Shown: positions 23,184 through 35,139 of the stretch, piece by piece
Layout of the letters: each line of letters starts with the position of its first letter
How positions within the stretch are numbered: the first letter of the stretch is position 1
Assembly (NCBI RefSeq): GCF_001039355.2
Contig: NW_019775639.1
Span: forward strand, 202,794 to 266,793
From: Lingula anatina
Lineage: Eukaryota; Brachiopoda; Lingulata; Lingulida; Lingulidae
Direction of reading: 5' to 3'
DNA length: 64,000 bases
Made by a program: the position numbers and the translations under genes
The notes under the pieces: generated by a model
Told to the model about the DNA's origin: nothing
Seen by the model: only the letters and a program-made list of their open reading frames with translations
Database searches by the model: none

Positions 23184-23937
23184 TAACTGTCACTCTTCAC
23201 TGTTACACTGACAATGTGACATTGACACCAAAAGTTAACACTGGGTGCTGACTTTTTTTTCTGTCTGAATCAATAGGTTTACTTTTTGTTAAAACTTTCA
23301 GAACTAGTCGCTCTGTTCAAACCATACTACTTACAGTTACTCTAAATTTCTGCTAAGGTCACCAGGGGTTCCAAGTCGGTGGGCTGCCTCTGTACCACAA
23401 ATGGCTTGATTTGTGGAAGCAACCTTTTGATATCTACTATAGTAACTACATCAACATTCTGGAGTCTTTAATCATTTATTAACCACCCTCTTTTCTTACA
23501 ATTTTATAAGTATTTATACTCTAATTCTCCTTCGTGGCGGTAAGTTGCATTGGATGATGCACCTGTGCGCGATGCCATTGGCATCAAACCATATGGAAAT
23601 CAATGATCTTGCCATCGTAGGCGTGATGTTTCCAACATTCAGGACCTGTCTCGGGTTCTGTAACATTTGTACTGCAGTCTTCTTACTGGCCAGGACTGAT
23701 GGAATTTTTTAGAGTGTCGTTTTGTTTTCTGTAATCATTTTGATGTCGGACTGTCGACTTCTTCTTGAATGTTGGACTGCATTTTGTGCAATTCTGACGT
23801 GATGCATCAATGAGTCGAAATCGGCGGGTTCCCTTTGCAGCACAAATGGTCTTATTTCTGGGATTAACCCATTTATTACTAGGAACATACCCTCATCTAA
23901 CTGAGCACGTTTCGCATCACGAGGCATGGTAAAATCA
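23184..23937 (-). pseudogene. Inverted gag-like segment, copy A
   Basis: The reverse complement matches about 63020-63770 and 50510-51250. The minus-strand frame 23709-23927 reads DAKRAQLDEGMFLVINGLIP and IRPFVLQREPADFD, the C-terminal part of the gag-like protein. The flanking parts (22884-23183 and from 23940) are in plus orientation, so only the middle of the element has been flipped. Confidence 0.6.
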
Positions 23938-24980
23938 AGTTATAGCCAGAAAGAAGAGACCTTGAAAAGACCAGGGGTGACAGTAATGAAAAGAGATAGT
24001 GTTAGTGCTGAGAGGCAGCTGAAAAGATACTGAGAAAAAAGTGGACAGAAAAGTAGACAAATCAGAACACTCGTTTTAAAGAGGCATAAATCCAGATTCA
24101 GCAAGAAAGCCCTCGCCTCCGGAAAATGACTGGAAATCAAACTTGGGTTCAGGCAGTGCTTTAATTGAAGAGAAACTGATTGCAGAACTGAATTCATGAC
24201 GCTTTTTTTAACTTCAAATTGTAATGATGAGACCTTTATAAGTACTTGGTGTTGATACTTTCTAAATGATCTTGTACAGGTTTTACCAAAATAGGAGACA
24301 TGGTAAAATCAAGGAAAATGGACTGGTAATATGCTAATCAATGACAGCACATGGAGATATTTTAATAAATTATATTTCAATTCACTGTCTTGCCAACTTT
24401 TAGAGAGTCATTGCTATCATTTACTAGTATACTACTAGTATAGTTTCTCCTGCTGCCACCTATCTTTGAAATGTACATGTAAGCTGCAGTATGTTAAAAT
24501 ACATTGGGTCACTCTGCCGTAAGGGGATATTAATTCCAGTTCTTATTCTAAGCCATCTGGCTTCTTTCCTTGTATGATTATCTTGAGTCACTTTTCTTTC
24601 TTCTGCATCAAATGTTTTGTTTAGAATTGTCATTCAATGTGACACCAGATGGCACCCCAGGTGTTTCCTGGAAGACGAGACTGCAGAAGAGCCCAGGCTT
24701 TCTCCACCTGTAACAGAAGAAGATATCTTTATGACTTTCAGCTGTGAAATTCAGCATTCTGTCATGAGTTGCCTGTGTATTCAAACAAGATTTTTTTCTA
24801 CTTCTTCTCACAAAATTCAAATGATTATATAAAAAAGCTTACAACAAAAATACAAAGAATTATGCTTAATTCATAAATAATAAATAAATAAGACATTTTT
24901 CCACTTCATCTTGAGAGAGATTTTCACCAGGACTAACATTGAAAAATGCATTTCAACAAAAATAATAATCAATTATGGTT
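23938..24980. repeat. Block A distal end and junction
   Basis: 23940-24360 matches 51768-52245 (agccagaaagaagagaccttg, caggggtgacagtaatgaaa). From about 24420 to 24850 nothing was recognised. 24900-24960 matches 53090-53165 next to the dephospho-CoA kinase exon pieces (cttgagagagattttcacca), but no kinase exon survives here. Confidence 0.6.
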
Positions 24981-25335
24981 AATTACAGTGTGACTATGAA
25001 CGGCCAGACTAGGCAGTTCAACAGGTTCATCTGACTCTGTAGGGGGTGAAATCACGTGTATTAAGGAATTGGTATGATTACAGTGTGGCTATGGACGGCC
25101 AGACTAGGGAGTTCAACAGGTCCACCTGACTCTGTAGGGGGTGAAATCACGTGTATTAAGGAATTGGTATGATTACAGTGTGGCTATGGACGGCCAGACT
25201 AGGGAGTTCAACAGGTCCATCTGACTCTGTAGGGGGTGAAATCACATGTATTAAGGAATTGGTATGATTACAGTGTAGCTATGGACGGCCAGACTAGGGA
25301 GTTCAACAGGTCCATCTGACTCTGTGTGTGTGTGT
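24981..25335. repeat. 95-bp tandem repeat, four copies
   Basis: Units start at 24981, 25076, 25171 and 25266, each beginning at (g/a)attacagtgtggctatgg and containing cggccagactagggagttca and gggggtgaaatcac. The last unit runs into a (TG)n tract. One unit only is present at the corresponding place upstream of block C (53392-53500). Confidence 0.95.
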
Positions 25336-25659
25336 TTGTGTGTGTGTATGAAGGAATTGGTAGTATAATTACAGGGAGCATATTATAAAAGATACCCCCT
25401 ATATATCAGATCTAGGTTATAGGATATAAGGGACTAACTTGTTGCAAAGTCCAGTTCAGTTCATGGTGAATAGTAGGTCAATGGTCAATTTGAAGGTCAC
25501 AGTTTGATTGCCAGTGTATTATGTCCTATTCAACTTCAATAGTGACTATGGACCTATCTCTGCAGGTTCTCGTAGTCTAGGAGGAGAAGCGGTAATGGTG
25601 ACTTGGCGGCAGAGCCGCAGGAGCCAGCGGAACATTCGGGTCGGGACTAAAACCATGGG

Positions 25660-25685
25660 TACCGCCAGCGCTTACGCTGGTGGTA
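25660..25685. promoter_or_regulatory. 11-bp stem hairpin in the TRIM 5' flank
   Basis: TACCGCCAGCG, loop CTTA, then CGCTGGTGGTA: one G-T wobble in the stem. Block C keeps it at 54513-54538 (TATCGCCAGCG, loop CCTA). In block A the left arm is degraded (about 17235-17255). Function unknown. Confidence 0.5.
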
Positions 25686-25917
25686 CAATGACAATTAACT
25701 CTACCTTTAGAATTTTATGCATTTTTTAACTCTCAGATATTAAATAAAGAGGTGTGTATGCGTGATTGAGTGTGTGCAGTGGGGTGGGGTGACGGTAACA
25801 GATGTTTAATTACCCCACTCAGAAATCACTTTTTCAAACAGTAATTGCTAGTTCTTTTATGTTTATCGCTAATCAAATAGCTGGCACCTTATATGACGGC
25901 TAAGCACTGTTACTTCA

Positions 25918-25918
<1 letters not shown>

Positions 25919-25973
<55 letters not shown>
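25919..25973. repeat. Poly-A tract
   Basis: About 55 consecutive A residues replacing a short spacer that in blocks A and C reads as an A-rich run before cacggacat or gacggacat. Confidence 0.95.
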
Positions 25974-25978
<5 letters not shown>

Positions 25979-26858
25979 CGGACATCCCGAATTTGGTTGT
26001 TTGAGTGGTGGTGAGGGAAGTCAGTAGGAGGGAATTTGATTTTTTTTACAACATTAATGGCATTTTTCTGTTGAAATATAGTTTCAAAGATTCACAAGTC
26101 CTCAGATAAATTCAACAAAGTAGTGCATGTGACTAGTGTGCTTTAAATTTATTTTCTTTGGCACTTAAAGATGAGATCAGATTCTATTCCAAAGTTAAAA
26201 GTGTGAGGTTGCCAATCCATTCTCTAATAGACTACATATGACGGAAAAAAAATTGAGAAAACTTATATCATTCGCCTCAGTGTTGGCAGTCACTGTCACA
26301 TTGGACGTTTTACAGGTATTTCACATACTTTACCACACAGCAAAATAAACATACCAGCAGACATGGTTGTATTTGTTTAACCTGAGCTTAGATAAAAATA
26401 ACAAAAAACACAACTGTGTTACTAGGCACGAATTTAATTTGTGTGCTAGCCGTTAATTTTAGGTGAGAGGTTTCCATTACACAAAACGTCTGTTTCAAAA
26501 GTCTGAGCTTAAGAGCAATGCAACTATGTCAACACACAATCAATGTTCCTGCCATGTTGAGGTCAGCGTCAGTGATAAGCAGACGCCGTGTTCTTCTCTA
26601 CTTGTACAGTTCTAAAAGGGACAGGAAGAAACAGGACGGATATTTTAGGAATTTATTTAATATCAGACGTGATAAATGTGACAGCACGTCAGATAAAAGA
26701 TATAGTGGTACTTGTGACCTCTGTTGGTCAAAGCTGTAGAATTGTGAGATAGAGAGAAAATTAAGCATTTTTTTGACAATTTCTAGACAGAGTTATTCAA
26801 TACCAAAGGCAACAAAACCAGCGCAATCACCCTTTGTAAATTAAAGAGACAGCCAGTC

Positions 26859-27953
26859 ATGGCAGAAGTGCTAGCAGCAGATATCAAAGAGAATATCTTA
26901 ACATGCAGTATTTATCTGGTAGAGTATGAAGACCCCCGTGTGCTGCCTTGCTACCATACATTTTGCTATGGTTGTATATCTGACCATGCTACACGCACTC
27001 TGACTCCAAACAGAACATTTCTGTGCCCCATTTGTAGAGAAGAGCTCCAGTTTCCAGCTGATGGACTTAATCAATTAAAAAAGAATTTCATATTTAGCAA
27101 GACCAAGGATATCATAACCAAGCAACAAAAAAGACAGGCATTAGAAGAGGAACAGGCCAATGTAGCAGCAGTTGCACAAGCCTTTGCACAGATGACCATC
27201 AGTTGTAAGAAACACCCCAATAATGAATTAAAATATTACTGTGAAGATGATGATACTGTTGTATGTAGTGACTGTGCAACAACAGCTCATTACAGACATG
27301 GTATTGTGCCAGTTGCTAAAGTTGCCAAAAGCAACAAAGATAAAATTAAAGCTGCCCTTGTGAAAACTATGAAAACAACAAACAGGTTAAAAGAAGCAGT
27401 TGCCATGGAAATAGCCAATGAAACAGAGGACTCTCATATCAAGACGCTCACTATCACAAACATGAGAAAGCAAGCTCAGATTATGCACATATTGATCGAT
27501 CAGAGGGTAGAGACATTGATATCAGAATTGAATTCTGCTTATGATGTCAGAAAGAAGCAGAAGGAGCCAAACAAAAACATCCTTGAATTCCACCATTCTT
27601 CCTTGCACAGTGCCTGTGACTTTGCCCAGGAACTTATCACTAATGGCACTGACTCTGAAATCATGCTTCATGCAAAACCTCTGATAGAAAGACTGGCAGA
27701 GATGGAGAAAACACCTGTCCCAACTCCAGACACACCAGCACAGATATCCTATAGCCCTGGTAAGATATCTACTGACGGGCTTGAAGCCATGTTAGGACAG
27801 ATGACAGTACAGGCGCAGCTTCCATTGGCTGGCAGGGCCGTAGCCACCGAGGGGGCAGGGAGAGGGCAGCTACCCCCCTTGGGACTTGAGGTGCAAAATA
27901 ATAATCGCAAAGGTAAAAACAAAATTATTGCAAAGTTGGTATCAATTCTGTGA
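26859..27953 (+). pseudogene. TRIM protein B, truncated: no NHL domain, altered RING
   Basis: 364 residues, similar to TRIM-A and TRIM-C up to about residue 325. The second RING zinc ligand is Tyr instead of Cys (C16-S-I-Y19), while C31, H33, C36, C39, C56 and C59 remain, so zinc site 1 should be impaired. The B-box ligands are kept. After QLPLAG (about 27833) the sequence changes abruptly to a repeat starting gggccgtagccaccgagg, adding about 40 unrelated residues before the stop. The whole propeller is lost. The ORF itself is uninterrupted and its 5' flank is intact, so it could still be expressed as a RING-defective, NHL-less form, possibly interfering with its paralogues. More simply, it is a decaying copy. 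Confidence 0.75.
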
Positions 27954-28808
27954 ATAAATGCACTCATGGCCATTAGACTTACCCTGACTGTTTGCCCAGC
28001 AAAGATCGGAGGGTTGTTTTGAGCCTGCAGAGAACAGGTTGTATGGCTGTTATCAGTATTAGGTTGGATCAGTTTACATGGTGTTTAGCCTGGACATGAT
28101 GTAAACTGACCCCACAGCCTGAGTCGGCCTGTGCACAATAACAACAGTGGGTATATGTTCACAGCAATGCAACTATTAGATAACTTCAGAAAAAGCACAG
28201 ACTAGATTATTTCTTGATCTTTTAGAGTACATATTATCTTTATTTTGTTGATGATGACGACTCCATCGAGAAAAAGATCCGAGTTCTCAACAGTCAATGT
28301 TACACTTTGTCACCAAAAAAGTTAGGTGAGGCATTATTTATACACCGGTACTCCAGAGATCTATAAATTTTGTAACATAATGAACTACATTGTAATATTG
28401 AACAAGGCAGCAAAGCTGTCAAATGTACAGACAAAAAACAGAAAATAAAGATGCAAAAGAAGTAATTTTGTCAATTATGATGCAATAATAAATAATGCTT
28501 ATAATAGCACTGTCAGTCAACACTGGATTTCAATCCTGCAAAACAGGTAACATGGTCAATAACAGGAATGGACCCAATGATATTTTATGACAGTTTTCCT
28601 GAGTATCTATGTTGATACATCCTCATCCTCTACCTAAAAAAATGGTGTAGTTGACAGTACTTCACCCATCTTTATTCATTACGTATTTTTCATAAAAGTT
28701 ATATTTTCAGTTCACATCTGTGGAAAGTCTCAGTATCCCATACTTCAATACTACTCAATATATATTGACGTATAACTTGGACATAAAAGTGAGCAACAGA
28801 CTCCACAG

Positions 28809-28851
<43 letters not shown>

Positions 28852-29371
28852 ATTATTTCAATTACAGATACACAGCAATAACTTCAGTTGTCTTTTCATC
28901 AATAGTAAATAAATATGTAATATATAATTAAGTGGGTCTTTTCAGCAACTTTTGCGAGTTATGGGTTTTCCTCCGAGTATTTTAAGGTACAGGCAATATA
29001 AAATGTGAATCTTAAATTTGGTCGCTGGCTTATGTTGAGTCAAAACAAAACAAGTACCTAGAAATAAGTAGTGTGTGTGTGTGCGTGTGTGTGTGTGTTG
29101 GGCAGAAACTTAAAAAAAAAAAAACTTAAACCCAAAAATTTAAACCCCCAAAAAAACTTTTTTGTCAAATAGTGAGTGTTTGTTCTTATACCTTTATGAT
29201 CTTAGGGACCATCCCCACATATATTTGGATCGATGTATCTCCCTTGGGAGTCTCACTAAATTATTATCAATTTAAACTGCTTAAAAACCTGTCACGCCTA
29301 GAAAAGCTGTTAGTGGATAATTATCTTTACACCCTAGCTGATTTGGTAGGCGTGACAAATTTGTGTATTTA
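27830..29371. repeat. Foreign segment replacing the TRIM-B 3' half
   Basis: Starts with gggccgtagcc, a word also found at 53585-53596. It includes 28600-29210, homologous to 6780-7280, a poly-A run (about 28812-28850) and a (GT)n tract (29070-29098). It ends where TRIM 3' flank homology resumes at 29372. A diverged Tourist-like MITE copy may lie at 29212-29360. Confidence 0.6.
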
Positions 29372-30639
29372 GTTCAATGAGACTGTTTACATGCCTAAGA
29401 ATTAAATGTGCGGAGAAACCAGTTATGTACAAAAAGGCATCTGTTTATCTAACCTATGAATCAGTCTTACTAGTTTTAATGTAAAATATAACAGGGTTTT
29501 TATGTTATTTGCATAGTGGAAACGGTAAATAAAATATGATGAAAAGGTTAAACATATTTTGAGAAGTACCCCGATCATGCCTATTTTCGAACTCGACCTG
29601 TATTTAATGAACATTCATTAGTTACGTTTGAACACAAAAGGTAAAGCGGTTTTCGACTTATCGTGTTATCATTGAACACGGCTACGGCGACGGCAATGGC
29701 GCCAGTGACGACAGACGCAGGTGACGGCTACAAACAATCGCAGATCACTTGCTGCACGATCATCCATCCCATGGTCGTTCTAAACTGTAATGCTGTCGCT
29801 GCGGGTTGGAGTAAACTGTTGATTTTGCTGTTCAAGATTTTGTGCCTCGGAGAATAAAATTGGAATGGCCACCATATATTGTAATGTGAATTTCAATAAC
29901 TGTATGTAACATTGGAATTGATATAGAACGTGACAACTATTTGGAATGCAAAGTGCTTTACACAAATATAAACATGTTTCGGGAGTACTCAGGAAGTGCC
30001 CCATTTAATCATGTAAATGGGGGTTGCTGATGTGACAGTAATGAAACTCTGGTGTCCCATTCAATTAGTACAGATAAAGATTGGTTGGCGTATTGATATA
30101 AGTATATGCAGGTAGGACGAATGTTCCCTGTACAAAGTAATGGGAAGTGGACTACAGTCCCTAGAGGAATTCCATTCCTGTCACACCTACAGTGTGTTGA
30201 CGGGATACGACGGCAACGCTGATTTGCTTGATAAAATAAGGAACACCAGGAATACCCCAAAAAGTGTTGCCAGAAATGTATTTGTCAGCATGAGTGCAGT
30301 TGGTTTAATATTAGATTTCACTGGAGCAAGAGAATCTAGAAACACAAGGAGTATTGGTATGAAAAAGTTTATTGTAAAATGGACATCGCTATGAATACAT
30401 ATATGTACAATGTAAACTATTACATCAAGTAACATAGTCACAAAATTAATTAAACAAAGATACAAATTTGACATCAAAACAGAAAACAACCTGATTATAC
30501 AGATGTGCTCAATATTGCTATCATGCTCGTTTTTATTACCCTTAAACTTCAATTCCACATCACCGTCTAGTGACGTAATAGGCTCCACATGAGATGCACG
30601 CGCAGCTCAGCGTCATTCATTGCGCCGTTTCTCAGCGAA

Positions 30640-31115
30640 GCGTACGCGGATTTACAAGCTGCGTCTGCTGACATACTGTTAATACAGTGATATATGGTTT
30701 AATACTCATTAATACATATGTATCGCAATAAATGCACGAAATCGTGCTAGCTACTGTATTCATGTGTTGGGAGTAGCGTTTGCAGACTGTTACAAGCACT
30801 GTTCTGTGGCTACATCTGCGCACATTGGTACTGCGTTTCATTGTATATGCGCACAAGTGTACTGCGCAATAAAAGTATATTAAGCGTGGTAAAAGTTTTA
30901 TACAGTGACACCGACAAAAAATGGCGGATAAAAATTCTGAAGGTAACAATCTGCCCAAAAATTCGGGTTCAAAAACTAGAAAAGTTATCGTTAAAAAGAG
31001 TAGACCATAACAAAAGACTGTCAAGGAGATAAAAACACATGCGAAACGGGTTGTCAGTGCGTTTAAGGAAATTTCTAATGAGAAGGTGAAAGTGTCGACA
31101 CCTACCAGTGTGACA
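30640..31115 (+). mobile_element. Possible LTR end and gag leader of a retroelement
   Basis: A CG-containing stretch ends agttttatacagtgacaccgac and is followed by a short ORF (ATG at 30921, starting MADKNSEGNNLPKN, 29 codons). A run of about 140 bp with AATAAA (30870) precedes it. The tgacaccgac word resembles primer-binding sites of gypsy-type elements. In block C the corresponding region is much shorter (59460-59540). This is a weak assignment. Confidence 0.3.
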
Positions 31116-31316
31116 TGAATGGTAGTCCACAGGGAACCTAGTCCGTTCCCCATTATTTATGCAGGTGGCATTCGTCCCATCTATTAACCCAAATAATTTG
31201 ACTAACCCTAACCTGTATTCATATCATAGTACCCCGGACTTCCATTCCTAACACTATCATTCCTGCCACACCAGATTTACCCGAATTTAAGCTGGCGGAA
31301 ATAAAACCCTGCTCTC

Positions 31317-31537
31317 TTAGGGTGTATTTCCAGAGCTTTTAGATCGATCTATCCCCAAGGGGAGTCTCACTAGATTACTGTCAGATAATCCGGCTTAAAT
31401 GTCCGTCCCGCCTACTACAAGCTGTAAGGGGGTAATTAACTTTCGTGTACGCCCGGCTGACAGCTATTTAGCGTGAACCCCCAGGGAGTTAAGTCGATCT
31501 AAAGTAGATCGATCTAATCTCTGGAAATAGGGTCTTA
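31317..31537. mobile_element. Tourist-like MITE, copy 2, with empty site in block C
   Basis: TTA at 31317-31319 and 31535-31537. Ends are GGGTGTATTTCCAGAGC and CTCTGGAAATAGGG. Block C has the unoccupied site (tgctctcttaaagtcccctt, about 59719-59738). Confidence 0.8.
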
Positions 31538-31972
31538 AAGTCCCCTTGTTTGCCTTGGCCGTCTTTTTTTAAACAGCACAGCTGGCGATTAGCAGCATAC
31601 TGTATAAATCAAAGGTATATGACAGCAGTCTTACCAGAGTTGTCGAGATTTGATGACAGTGAGGGAAGCACAAGAACGTGATGGTTAAATAGACACAAAA
31701 AGATTTGACGCCTTGCTTACCGGGATGACTGTGAATGGCGCGATGGCGAAAGATAACGTGCATAGCTTCTACACTATGATGGGGCAAACGTAAACGGGAA
31801 GGAAACGGCAAACCCCTATCTACTCTGCTGCTAGTCGAGAAGGAGCTTCACTAGCCAGGCATCTATTGCCTGCTCGACCACATCGGGAAACCAGTCTGAG
31901 GTGAGCAAGAGCGGGTTTGCAGTTCACCTCTGCTGGAACTGCCGGTTGGGAAGAGATGAGTACGCAGCTAAT

Positions 31973-32254
31973 GCCCAGATGAAGTAAAGCAACTCTTTTT
32001 CCATTAGCTAGCAAAAATGGGGGAAGAGACATCTGGACACATGTTTTTAAGTGATGCAGAGAACGCAAGAGAAGACTTCACCCACGGGCCAATTTCAGAA
32101 ACTAGTGGATAAAGTTAACCTGGCTGCGAGCGATAGCCAAGCATTTCAGAGAGAATGAGCAAAGCATTTAAGGTGAGACATAAGAAATGCAATGACGAGA
32201 GCAGCCGCTCTGAGTAAATCAAGGCCCTTGTCCAGAGAACGTGTCTGTGTGTAA
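31973..32254 (+). pseudogene. Decayed small coding segment, copy B (first part)
   Basis: The ORF starts MGEETSGHMFLSDAENARED, then a shifted frame continues as in copies A and C. It stops at 32254 in the phrase gagaacgtgtctgtgt. The missing rest (gacactggccgaggtagccaag) is found at 48380 onwards, after the 16.1-kb insertion. Confidence 0.45.
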
Positions 32255-32370
32255 CGTTAGTAAGTGACAGCCTGCAGTGAATAAGAGCGGGGAGTGTTTA
32301 GTGGAGTGACTTAAGTTGATTGACATGCTCTTAAGGTTTTTATACAACTGCGCTTAGTGTAAACGGAGGG

Positions 32371-34620
32371 TGTAGAGCCGCATTTTGCAACCGACCGCAT
32401 TTTGCAACCGGTTGCAAAATACGTTCAGTTGCAAAATGCGGTCCTACTTAGTAGAGCGGCATTTTGCAACTGAGCCCATTTTGCAACTGCAACGCATTTT
32501 GCAACCAAAGAAAATCGTGAAAACGCATTTTGCAACTGCACTAAACAGGAAGAAGCACTAAACAGGAAGAATTGGAGTGGGGGCGGGTTTGCTTCGACTA
32601 GGTACGCTGAAACTGGTCAGGCTGCCCCTGGAGCGGGGAAAATATATAATCTATTTCTCATTGTAATTTCCTAAACCCCTAAACCATTAGAATGAGGAAG
32701 TTGAAACGTCAGTGAATAATAAAGATATTGTTAGGCATATACATGGGCATTTAGGATTTATTTGTAAATTTGGGGTGTGGCCGTCCCAAGGGGTGGTTGA
32801 TTGTAATTTTTAAATTGTATTTTCTGTTATCCATCTTTATATCTTTAGACTTAGGTAAAGTAAAAGCGTTGGAGGTTAATACACTAAATGTGTGACTTGG
32901 GGTGTAGTTGTCCCTGGGGGTGGTTGAGATGGAGATGGTTAGAGATGTGCTTGGGCACATCGGAATTTTTGGTGACTTAGGGAGTGGCTGTCCCTGGGGG
33001 TGGTTGACAAAAATATCTTCACCGTGATTTCTTTCATTTCCTTCTAGACCATTCGAGTTAGGAACATGAGTCTTTGGTGCATGAGTACAGGGGAATTTTA
33101 TTGTGACTTTGGGTGTGACTGTCCTTGAGGGGGTGGGGTTATTGGTGGCATGTCAGACAATAAAGCTGATTCCACTGATTGCACTAAATTGAGATCCCCT
33201 GCAGAGTTGGGCTGACCCAGCTGGTAGGATGTTTGAATCTAAAAGCGGTCTTCGAGTTAAAGGGCGATGCAAAGAAAGCAGCAGACAGCACTTATATTAA
33301 TACCTTTAGCGGTATGCTTGAATGTAGGTCAAGTTAATAGCACATGGCACTAAACCCAATCAAGACTCCATACTTGCAGGACTCCTTGCATATGCATAGC
33401 CTCTGTATAGCGACACACATGCTAATTACTATTTTTGATTAATTAACATGTTTGTTTTGTATTAAGACACAATGGCTAGTCGAACGCCAGGATTTCTGAG
33501 TGTGTAGGGCCTTGAATGAGTTTTTAATTGGATTCCTTGACCTATATTCTTGCCTAGGGCTGTAAGTCCGTTTAGTGCTATGTGCGCTGCTGTTGTTCTC
33601 TACATTCCTCAAAGACCTATGCACATTCATAAAAATGTGACTGGTTAATCAATCCCCAACGATTCATGTTCCTAACTCTAAGGGTAGATAGTAGAAATAA
33701 GGATGCGAAAAAATAGAATCAACCACCCCCTGGGACGGTCACACCCAATTTATGTTATCAATAACCAGAAGGACCCATACACATCCCTAAAGACATGTTT
33801 TCAATCCCCATAGCCTTCCGTTCCTAACTTATATGGTCTAAAAGTAGATAGCAGAAATTACAACGTCTAATTAGATTCAACCACCCCCAGGAGCAAACCC
33901 CAATTTTAAAAAAAATGCCCTTCCACATCCAAAATAATACTGTAGCTGCGTTTCATGTTTTTAACTCAAATGGCCAATACAATGGGCACATAGCAGAAAA
34001 ACGTTGTAAAATTAGAATCAACCACCCCCAGGGACAACCACACCCCATGTCACAATAAATTTCCGAAGTGCCCATGCACATTTCTTACGATAGTATATTA
34101 ATTCCCAACATGTTTATTTTTAAATTCTAAAGATATAAGGGTAGATAGTGAAAAATACGATGTAAAATTACAATCAACCACCCCTAGGGACGGCCACACC
34201 CCCAATTTACAAAAAAAAAAAAAATACGAAATCCCATGCACATGCCTAATTTTTTTTATAAACGTTTCTACTTCCTAACTCTAATGGTTTATGAAATTAC
34301 AATGTGAAATAAGTTTTATATTATCGTCCACCCCAGGAGCAGCCTGGCCAGTTTCAGCATACATACTCGAAGCAAACCCGTCCCCACTCCAATTCTACCT
34401 GTTTCGTACTTCAAACTGTTTCAGTGACTTAGAAAAAATCTTGGTTGCAAAATGCGTTGCAGTTGCAAAATGCGTTTTTACGATTTTCTTTGGTTGCAAA
34501 ATGCGTTGCAGTGGCAAAATACGTTCAGTTGCAAAATGCGGCTCTAGGACCGCATTTTGCAACTGAACGTATTTTGCAACCGGTTGCAAAATGCAGTCGG
34601 TTGCAAAATGCGGCTCTACA
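32371..34620. mobile_element. Foldback-type transposon with internally repeated arms
   Basis: 2250 bp with long inverted arms. The outer ends (about 32371-32540 and 34440-34620) consist of 8 and 9 copies of a 12-mer, GCATTTTGCAAC, in both orientations, the outermost word being TGTAGAGCCGCATTTTGCAA. Inside follow a shared block (32540-32660 matched by 34290-34430, complemented) and about four 130-160-bp subrepeats per arm, each with gggtggttga / tcaaccaccc (near 32791, 32919, 33000, 33130 and 33720, 33881, 34021, 34174). The centre (about 33180-33700) is unmatched and carries no transposase that I can see. Long arms built from subrepeats are typical of Foldback/Galileo-type elements. No clear target duplication. 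Confidence 0.8.
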
Positions 34621-34937
34621 GAAGTACGGAGAGGAATGGGATTTTGAATAGGAAAAGGGTAATCTATAGGCATAATTATCACAGACGTATACGACCCAGA
34701 ACGCTACGCGGACTTACGTACTTGCTTTTCCACCTTTTTTGGGATTATTTCAAATGTAATGTCGACCTCGGGAATTTCCGTGTTATCGGACATTTATATT
34801 TTTCAAAGCAATAAAAAATTATTATTGTTATTTTTATTACTATTATTTTGTGCTTGATTATACATTTGTTGATTAAACGAAATAGTGTTATGCAACCCAT
34901 TTTGGATCCTATCTGAAAATAATGATCCGACCCTTTC

Positions 34938-35139
34938 TGTCCCCCCCCCTCTCTCACTCTCTCTCCCCCCCCTCTCTCACTCTCTACTCTCTCTCTCTCC
35001 CCCTCTCTCACTCTCTCTTCCCCTTCTCTCACTCTCTCTCTCTCTCTCTCTCTCACTCTCTCTCTCTCCCCTCCTCTCTCTCTCTCTCTCCCCTCTCTCC
35101 TCTCTCCTCTCTCTCTCTTTGACTCTCTCTCTCTCTCTC

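Larger units (their letters stand above)
25420..26858 (+). promoter_or_regulatory. 5' flank of TRIM-B
   Basis: Begins with one unit of the 144-bp GGTCA-rich repeat (25420-25570), then the conserved TRIM 5' flank. It contains a hairpin (25660-25685) and an approx. 55-base poly-A (25919-25973). The last 330 bp before the ATG are almost identical to those of TRIM-C. Confidence 0.5.
29372..31972 (+). repeat. Duplicated 3' flank of TRIM-B
   Basis: Matches 20878-21915 and 57870-60210. Relative to block A it keeps the extra segment from about 30392 on, which is also present in C (58870-59760). Confidence 0.65.

Noticed and set aside
23940-24197. 85-codon minus-strand ORF, also seen at 51692-51964
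   Set aside because: Shared only because the flank is duplicated; a low-complexity Leu/Ser/Phe translation of repeat DNA, without constraint visible by eye.
24617-24832. Plus-strand 71-codon ORF starting MFRIVIQCDTRW
   Set aside because: Mirrored by an equally long antisense ORF; no sister-copy conservation and no domain.
30632-31153. 173-codon minus-strand ORF
   Set aside because: Antisense to a putative LTR/leader; the TIS/AVH-like stretches show no domain and it is not kept in block C.
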